Shown here: piece after piece, positions 58,480 to 64,000 of the stretch | Position numbering within the stretch: the first letter of the stretch is position 1 | Layout of the letters: every line of letters starts with the position of its first letter | Origin: Cynocephalus volans | Taxonomy: Eukaryota > Chordata > Mammalia > Dermoptera > Cynocephalidae | Assembly (NCBI RefSeq): GCF_027409185.1 | Contig: NC_084464.1 | Coordinates: forward strand, 47,157,095 to 47,221,094 | Direction: 5' to 3' | Length of the DNA: 64,000 bases | The notes under the pieces: model-generated | Seen by the model: the letters and a program-made list of their open reading frames with translations, nothing else | Told to the model about the DNA's origin: nothing | The model's database searches: none | Program-made: the position numbers and the translations under genes

Positions 58480-58800
58480 AAAGTTTGTTCCCAATTTGCA
58501 TTTTGGTTTTTGACTTTTCTTAAGGCTTTTTTTGGTTTGTTCTTTTATTTTGCCATATACAATTTTTTAATCTTATGTGATAAAATATATTAATCTTTAT
58601 ATATACAGCTATTTGATCATACTTAAGAGGACTGCCCTATCTCAAGATTACTCTATTTTTACTTTCACATTTTTTTCTTGTATGTTCATGATTTAATTGT
58701 TTTGTTTAAATCTTTGACCCACCTGTAATTAATTTTGTTAAGAATAGGGCAGGAATGTAGGAATGTTAACTTTTTAAAAATTTAATGTTTAGACAGAAAA
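58480..58800 (-). mobile_element. old LINE-1 fragment, minus orientation, part A
   Basis: Antisense L1 ORF2 text (TTTGACCCACCTGTAATTAA, AATAGGGCAGGAATGTAGG). It seems to continue at about 60960-61270, separated by the L1 5' UTR insertion. Confidence 0.55.
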
Positions 58801-58839
58801 TTATTTTCTCAACATAGAAACAAAGGAAAACATCATGTT

Positions 58840-60405
58840 AAATTTATTTTTTTATTTTTATTTTTCAAGGTTTATATATTTATTACTATTCCTTTACATT
58901 CTATGATGTTGTGGTGCAGTTGGCGGGGAGGGGGAGTGGGGAAGAAAATACGGTGGGAGGAGGAAGGAAGAGGGGCGGGGTTGAGGCCCGTGGCACCCTC
59001 CTCATTCCTGCAGGGGAGACAAGGGGGCTTCCAGTGGTGTCATGGTCATTGCTAGGCTGGGTGCAGATTTCAGTGGGGTGTGGCTGAAGCCCTTGCATTC
59101 CCACCGTTCCAGCCCAGTAGCCTGGGGCTCTTCCTGTGGCAGCTTGGTGGTCATCGCTGGGCTGGTTGCGGGTATCAGAGGTGTGTGGCCAAGACCCTCA
59201 GCCCACCATCTCTCCAGCTTCGGAGAGCCCTGGGCACTTCCTGTGCTGGTTGTAGGTGTGTGTGTGGGGGGGGGGCGTGGCTGAGGCCCTAAGCCCCCAA
59301 CCTGGCGTGCTTCCTGTGGTGGCTTGATGGTTGTTGCTGGGGTGGTTGTGGGTGTCAGGGGGCATGGCTAAGACCTCCAGCGCTCCGTCCTCCCTGGCTT
59401 GGTAGCCCAGGGGAATCCCAGTCCTTCTAGGTTTTATAGGTGTTCTTTGGTGATGTGAGACCTTTACTAGTTAATATCGAATTTTGTCTACGGTCTGTGG
59501 GTATTTTGTTTTTTCTTCCAGTTCTTTGTTGGATTATTTGCTGTTCCTACCACTTAAACTCCGCACTGGAACTAATTTGTTGTTCTTTGCTTACTTCTAA
59601 AATTGGGGAACTTCCTGTGGGGACCAGCACTTGAGCTCTGTGGTTGAGCTAAATTATTGCTTTGCTGCTGATTCCCTAGGGAAGGCTTTTTGTGTAGCTC
59701 AGGTTTTAATGGTTGACTTTATAGGTACTTCCAGCTCTTGTGAGATCTGGTACACCTGGGTTGTGTGGAAACTTTGTTCTGGGCCTGAGTTTTTTCAGTA
59801 AACTGTACCCCCTGCAGTTCTATATTCCTGACTAATCTCCTCTGAGTGGTCCTTTGCTGACTGGGGGCAGATCGGCTGTCCTTGCTATGTCCCAGTGTTC
59901 TCCCAGTGGGCCCATCTCCCCTACCACCCGCACTCCAAACACCTCCCATGGGGCGGGCTGTGTGCTGGTCCCTTGCGATGACTCACTGGTCTCTGAGTGG
60001 CTCCTTTTTTTCAGTTGTTGTGGCTCCTCGCTCCTATGTGGGTCCATGGGAACCCTCCTAGTGGTCTTGTTGGCCTGGGGGCCACCATCACCCTCTTCTC
60101 TCCTGCCGCCTCCAAGCAACTCCATCTGAAGGGCATAGCTGCAGCATTTGCCATCTCCTGCTTCATGCGCTCACCAGGGCCAGCCTTCAAGTGGCTGGGG
60201 GCTCTAAACGGTCAGAGCAGTCCTTTCTTTCTCTCATCATGGTTTCTCCCACCTTCATGTACTCTACAGGTCTCTCCTCCTCTTCCCCTGAGCTCTAGCA
60301 GCCCCAGCTGGGCTGTCATTGCTTTTTAATAGTTGTAAATTCGTTGATTTGTGGTAGAGAGTGATGCTGGCGACTGTCTATTCCGCCATCTTGACCAGAA
60401 CTCCA
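58840..60405 (-). mobile_element. LINE-1 5' UTR-only element with A-rich tail
   Basis: On minus it starts GGAAGTGGAGTTCTGGTCAA then GATGGCGGAATAGACAG, the hallmark L1 5' end. It runs about 1.5 kb GC-rich without ORF1 or ORF2, and finishes AGTAATAAATATATAAACCT and then an A-rich tail (58841-58868). Overlapping open frames on both strands (for example 59832-60125) are GC-rich shadows. Orientation is sense to SRPK1. Confidence 0.8.
59025..59412. repeat. tandem about 105-bp units inside the L1 5' UTR
   Basis: Four successive units each opening CTTCC(A/T)GTG(G), then a (G)GTGGTTG(T/C)(G)GGTGTCAG-like centre and a GGGCATGGCTAAGACC-like part. Unit three is shortened. Units differ by about a quarter of positions by eye. 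Confidence 0.6.
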
Positions 60406-60959
60406 CTTCCTATCCTTTTAAGGGCTTGGTGAGGGAGGCAGTGGGGGGTTCTATGTCCCCTAAAGTTCTTAGAAGAAAGAAGGCAACTTCTGAGATAATG
60501 GAGTCTGGAGCTGCCTTTTCAAGTATGAAGAAATTGGGGTTCAGAGATGCCCACTGCTCTACCTGAGGCTGCACAGTGTGTCTATTGCAGTGTGTCTATT
60601 GCATATTTGGATCTGTGATCCAGAATGCCCATTCCCAGCCCAGATCTCTTTCCTCTGACTCATGCTGTCCCTGTTTCACAAGTTAAATTTAAACTCAATT
60701 GATAAGGAACAAAGTTAATACTCAAGGATTAACATCCTTAAATGGAAAAAGAATTCTTAAAAATGAATTAGAAAAATCGAAGCAGAAATTTGGTAAAGGA
60801 CATGAGCTGGCTCCTGTCTCAGGAACCTGGGTGTGTGGCTCTGCTGCTTGCCTGGTTGCGGGAAGTGGCCTTGCTTCAGGCCTACGACCCAGTCTCAGAA
60901 CCCTGGGTGGCTGGCTCCGGCTTCAACTTTTTTTCCCTCCTAACCCCAGTTCCTCCAGC

Positions 60960-61270
60960 AGTAGTGTGAACCCATCTTTTCTGAACTCATTAGAGACAAC
61001 CTTTATGGTACTAAATTCCCATGCATTTGGTTCTCTTTCTGGATTCCCTATTCTGTTCCACTGCTATGTCTATTCAAGGGTAAGTAGCAAGCAATTTTAA
61101 TTATCATAACTTCACAACATAGTTTAATATCTGGCAGGACAGTCCCACTCTTATCCTTATTACCCTTTTTCAGGACTTTCTTGACTACTTTTACATTTGC
61201 ATTTTTTCATAGAGTTTATAATTTGCTTTAGCTCTTAAAATTTTATTAGAATGTAAAATTTAGATTAATT
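60960..61270 (-). mobile_element. old LINE-1 fragment, minus orientation, part B
   Basis: GGATTCCCTATTCTGTTCCA, ATAGTTTAATATCTGGCAGG and TTTCAGGACTTTCTTGACTA are antisense L1 ORF2 text in normal order, continuing part A. Confidence 0.7.
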
Positions 61271-61559
61271 TAGGGAGAATTATCTAAGCCTGAGTTTTTC
61301 AAACCAGTGTATATCTTCATGTATTCAAATATTTTAGATTATGTATTAATCACACACCCTACAATAGGATTGTTTAAAAAAATAGAAATATGGAGCTCAC
61401 TACGACATTAATTACCTTTGCCCCAGTCGCCCACTCAGTGCAGGGCAATGCCAAAGAATGGGCCCAAGAATAATTATCACAGGTTCTGCCACTGAAGATT
61501 TTCATCAGAAATAAAGGACTGAGAAGTCACAGAAACCTTATACTATGTCAACGTATTGC

Positions 61560-61880
61560 CCAACATAAAATTTTAACTTAAAATCATGCCCAAATCTTGG
61601 TTTCTAAATACCAATCTCCTCTAAAAGGAACTGGGGTTCTCCAGAGAAATGAGTGATTCCAGGGTTTCTGCAGACAAAGTACAAGATGAACCTGGACCAT
61701 TTTGTTGTGCCACAAAGTATAGAAGCACTCATTGAATGAAGGAGACATGTCAAAAGGACAAGGAGCCAGCTTGAAGGGACTCTCAATAATGAAATCTGAA
61801 AGAATTTGAGCATCAAATAATGGGTGTAATGGACTAAAACTCACTGAATAAAACAGGCTCCATAAGATCATAACAATGAT
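61560..61880. repeat. old unclassified repeat, copy 2
   Basis: Shares the core CAAATCTTGGTTTCTAAATA, then GGGGTTCTCCAGAGAAATGA and GTGATTCCAGG with the copy at 56570-56850. The open frames seen on minus here are by-products of the repeat. Confidence 0.45.
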
Positions 61881-62159
61881 GACGACTATGATGATGAATA
61901 AATAAATGGGGGAAAGGGAAAGTTTCTTCTAATAAGAGAATGCTTACCATAACTACATTAAGAGAATGGTAGAATTAGATAATCACCATTTTGAATCACC
62001 ACCTTAACTAAGTGATAAAAGGTAACATCACCAATTCTGGGACAGGTACCTCCTGATGTGATGCACCAAGGAAGATACAATTTATGTAGGTAGCACCAAC
62101 ACATATAACCTGAATCACAAGGAAACAGACAAGTCCATACTGAGGGACTGTACTAGATT

Positions 62160-62410
62160 ATGTTCCTCCAAAACTCACTGAAGCTTGAATTGTGTCCCCC
62201 AAGTTTTACGTATTAAAAACTTGGTTCCCACTGTGACTCTTAAGAGGTTGGGAAATTCTCTTATGGTAATTGAAAAGTGGAGCCTTAAAGAGGTGATTTG
62301 ATTGTAGGACCAAGCTGTAGTGAATGGATTAAAAATGGTGGTCAGGGGCGTGGCTCTGAGGGCTTTAAAATAAGGAGAGGAGAGTCTCTCTTTCTCTCTG
62401 CAGGAAAGAC
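62160..62410 (+). repeat. MaLR-like LTR fragment
   Basis: TTGTGTCCCCCAAGTTTTAC, TTCCCACTGTGACTCTTAAG, GGTGATTTGATTGTAGGACC and a CTCTCTCTTTCTCTCTG end follow MST/THE-type LTR order. Diverged, so family is tentative. Confidence 0.45.
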
Positions 62411-62819
62411 AAAGGCAGGCTACAGAATTATCCTAGGTTTAAGAGACACAAAAACTAAATGCAATGTTTGATCCTGGGTTGGATATTAGACCAGAAAAAA
62501 AAAAAAATCCTTTTCCTGTAAAAGGCATTGAAACAATTGGAAATTTGAACAAGATCTAGATTAAATAACAATACTGTATTAATGCTTTATTTCTGTTTTG
62601 TAATTATATTGTGGTTATATAAGTGAACGTCCTTGTTCCATGGGAATAATAAGTATTTGGGAATAAAGGGACATGATATTTGTAACTTATTCTCAAATAG
62701 ATCATAAACTAGGGTTTTTTTCTAGCATCCACATTTTCATTTATAGGACTGAGCTGGGAACACAAACTTTGTAGAGCCTGCTTGTTTTCTGGAAGGCTCA
62801 TGGCCTACATTTATGATAG

Positions 62820-62834
62820 CCGCTAGATGGCACT
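62820..62834 (+). promoter_or_regulatory. CTCF-like motif
   Basis: CCGCTAGATGGCACT differs from the CTCF core consensus (CCASYAGRKGGCRSY) only at the third base by my reading. Occupancy cannot be told from sequence. Confidence 0.4.
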
Positions 62835-62944
62835 CTGTTTGGGATCCCCTAATTCAGACAGCCTAGGTTTCCACAGGCAGCATGCTTTTAGACTCAGTTA
62901 TACTTTTAAAACTTGTACACAAAATCTATAGAAATAGATTTTTT

Positions 62945-63225
62945 TTCACAATGGCCTGCAAAGTCTTATATAATCTGACTCTTCACTGCCCTCTAAATCC
63001 ATCTCTCTACACTTATCTCCTTAAGTCTTTCTTTCCCTGATCTTCCTATATAAAACAGCAGGTCTTTGCCACATGCCTTCTGTCACTCCCCTTACCCTAT
63101 TTTTCTTTACCACTTGGCATTTTATTGTCTTCTGCCCCACATTCCCAGAATGTAAGTTTCATGAGGGCAGTCTATTTTGCTCACTGCCATATTCTAAATG
63201 CCTAGAATAGGGATACATAATGAAT
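62945..63225 (+). repeat. L2 LINE 3' fragment
   Basis: CTGCAAAGTCTTATATAATC, TCTTTGCCACATGCCTTCTG and GAATGTAAGTTTCATGAGGG, CTCACTGCCATATTCTAAAT are characteristic L2 text. Confidence 0.75.
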
Positions 63226-63479
63226 TTCTTTCATCTTTAGTTATTGCTCATCATTACTCAATCAAAGTCCATTATATCCCCGCCCTCATCTAGCCCCCCA
63301 GTGGAACTAGACAGGCTTAAATGTCAAGCATTGAAACATTTTACATGGAAGTGGAGTCAGTGGAGTCAGCAGAGCCATCCTGCAAAAGGAATGCTTTAGA
63401 AAGATTACTTTGGCAAGAAGGTTTGGTAAAGTGTAGCAGAATGGAAGTCAAGATGCAGGAGACACTGCAGGCCAAGGTC

Positions 63480-63660
63480 TCTGGAGTCAGGAGCACTGGG
63501 TTTGATCCTTGCTCCACAGTTTACCAGAGCTGCATGACTTTGGATAAACTGCTAGTTCAAGGAGCTCTCTGTGCCTCAGTTGCTTCACGTAAAAATGAGG
63601 GCAGGAATAATATCTACCTTATGGAGAATTTGTGAGGACATTTAATCCTGTGGTTAGTAT
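63480..63660 (+). repeat. MIR SINE
   Basis: CTGGAGTCAGGAGCACTGGG, GCATGACTTTGGATAAACTG, TGTGCCTCAGTTGCTTCACG: a near-complete MIR in plus orientation. Confidence 0.85.
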
Positions 63661-64000
63661 AATGCCTGAACATAAATTTTAGCACTTCATGTAGGAAACA
63701 AGGAAAGAAGCAAATACTTGTTCATTTATTAGTTTTACAGAGTACCTATAGGTATACCAGGTACTCTTCTAGGCACTGGAAATGTAGCTGTGAACAAAGA
63801 AAGGTACCTTACTTCATTGTGTTTACACTCCCACACAAGGTGACAAAAAAATAGCCCTAATTTATCTGAACCTATTCAGTTCTTGAGTTAGGGCAGCAAA
63901 GTCCCATCAAAGTGCTATCTCACTCTCTCTCCAAGAGATAATGATGTCAGGATATGAGAAGGACTATACAGAAAACTTAAGTAGGGTACAGGGAATGTGT

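Larger units (their letters stand above)
46325..64000 (-). other. SRPK1: SRPK1 intron 2, partial
   Basis: At least 17.7 kb. Contents: AT-rich sequence and old LINE-like debris to 52.2 kb, a solo LTR (52207-52583), L1 fragments (53030-53945, 57000-57470, 57590-58180), a young SINE (54441-54594), a MITE (55736-55816), an L1 5' UTR (58840-60405) nested in an older minus-strand L1, an LTR-like fragment (62160-62410), L2 and MIR. I searched for the exon encoding the basic N-terminus of SRPK1 and did not find it. Confidence 0.75.

Noticed and set aside
59025-59412. CRISPR-like array of repeats
   Set aside because: Units are long, diverged and without spacers, in a mammalian L1; not a CRISPR.
59832-60129. 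Overlapping GC-rich open frames of 91-110 codons on both strands
   Set aside because: They lie within an L1 5' UTR, which is non-coding and GC-rich; no L1 ORF1 or other domain is seen.
46325-64000. SRPK1 exons 1-2 or promoter CpG island
   Set aside because: No basic ARKKRTKAKK-type coding block and no CpG island; the only GC-rich block (58900-60400) is an L1 5' UTR.

Overview
The window is nuclear DNA from a placental mammal. Large introns, GT-AG splice sites, MIR/L2/L1 debris and lineage-specific SINEs show this. It carries one protein-coding gene, SRPK1 (SR-protein-specific kinase 1), on the minus strand. I find 14 canonical coding exons. They match exons 3-16 of the 16-exon mammalian gene, and the phases join without a break. 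Together they encode residues 26-655, so with the 25 residues missing upstream the protein has the usual 655-residue length. Exons 1-2 and the promoter lie beyond the right edge, because intron 2 is still open at 64000. The 3' UTR runs to about 11040.

Layout by plus coordinate: 1-11.0 kb is intergenic and repeat-rich, with no supported gene. 11.0-13.28 kb is the SRPK1 3' UTR. 13.28-46.32 kb holds the coding exons in reverse order (exon 16 to exon 3). 46.33-64 kb is intron 2, filled with L1 fragments, a solo LTR, one young SINE and an isolated L1 5' UTR.

The most interesting signal is at 15479-15568, just upstream (in transcript sense) of canonical exon 15. It is a second, unannotated version of that exon. 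It has both splice consensus dinucleotides, the same phase, 90 bp against 93 bp, no stop, and a translation closer to the SRPK2/SRPK3 form of the segment (as I recall it) than to SRPK1's own exon 15. It keeps the two acidic SR-docking residues of the segment (D564, E571 in human numbering) but rewrites the CMGC-insert part. That is the pattern expected of a mutually exclusive, or formerly used, alternative exon that would retune substrate docking of the kinase.

Host lineage: tRNA-Ile-derived SINEs occur as monomers and as two kinds of tailed dimer, several with perfect target-site duplications. They resemble the CYN SINEs of colugos (Dermoptera). Horseshoe-bat-type tRNA SINEs are the main alternative I cannot exclude without a library. 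Three about 80-bp mariner-like MITEs share one terminal inverted repeat.
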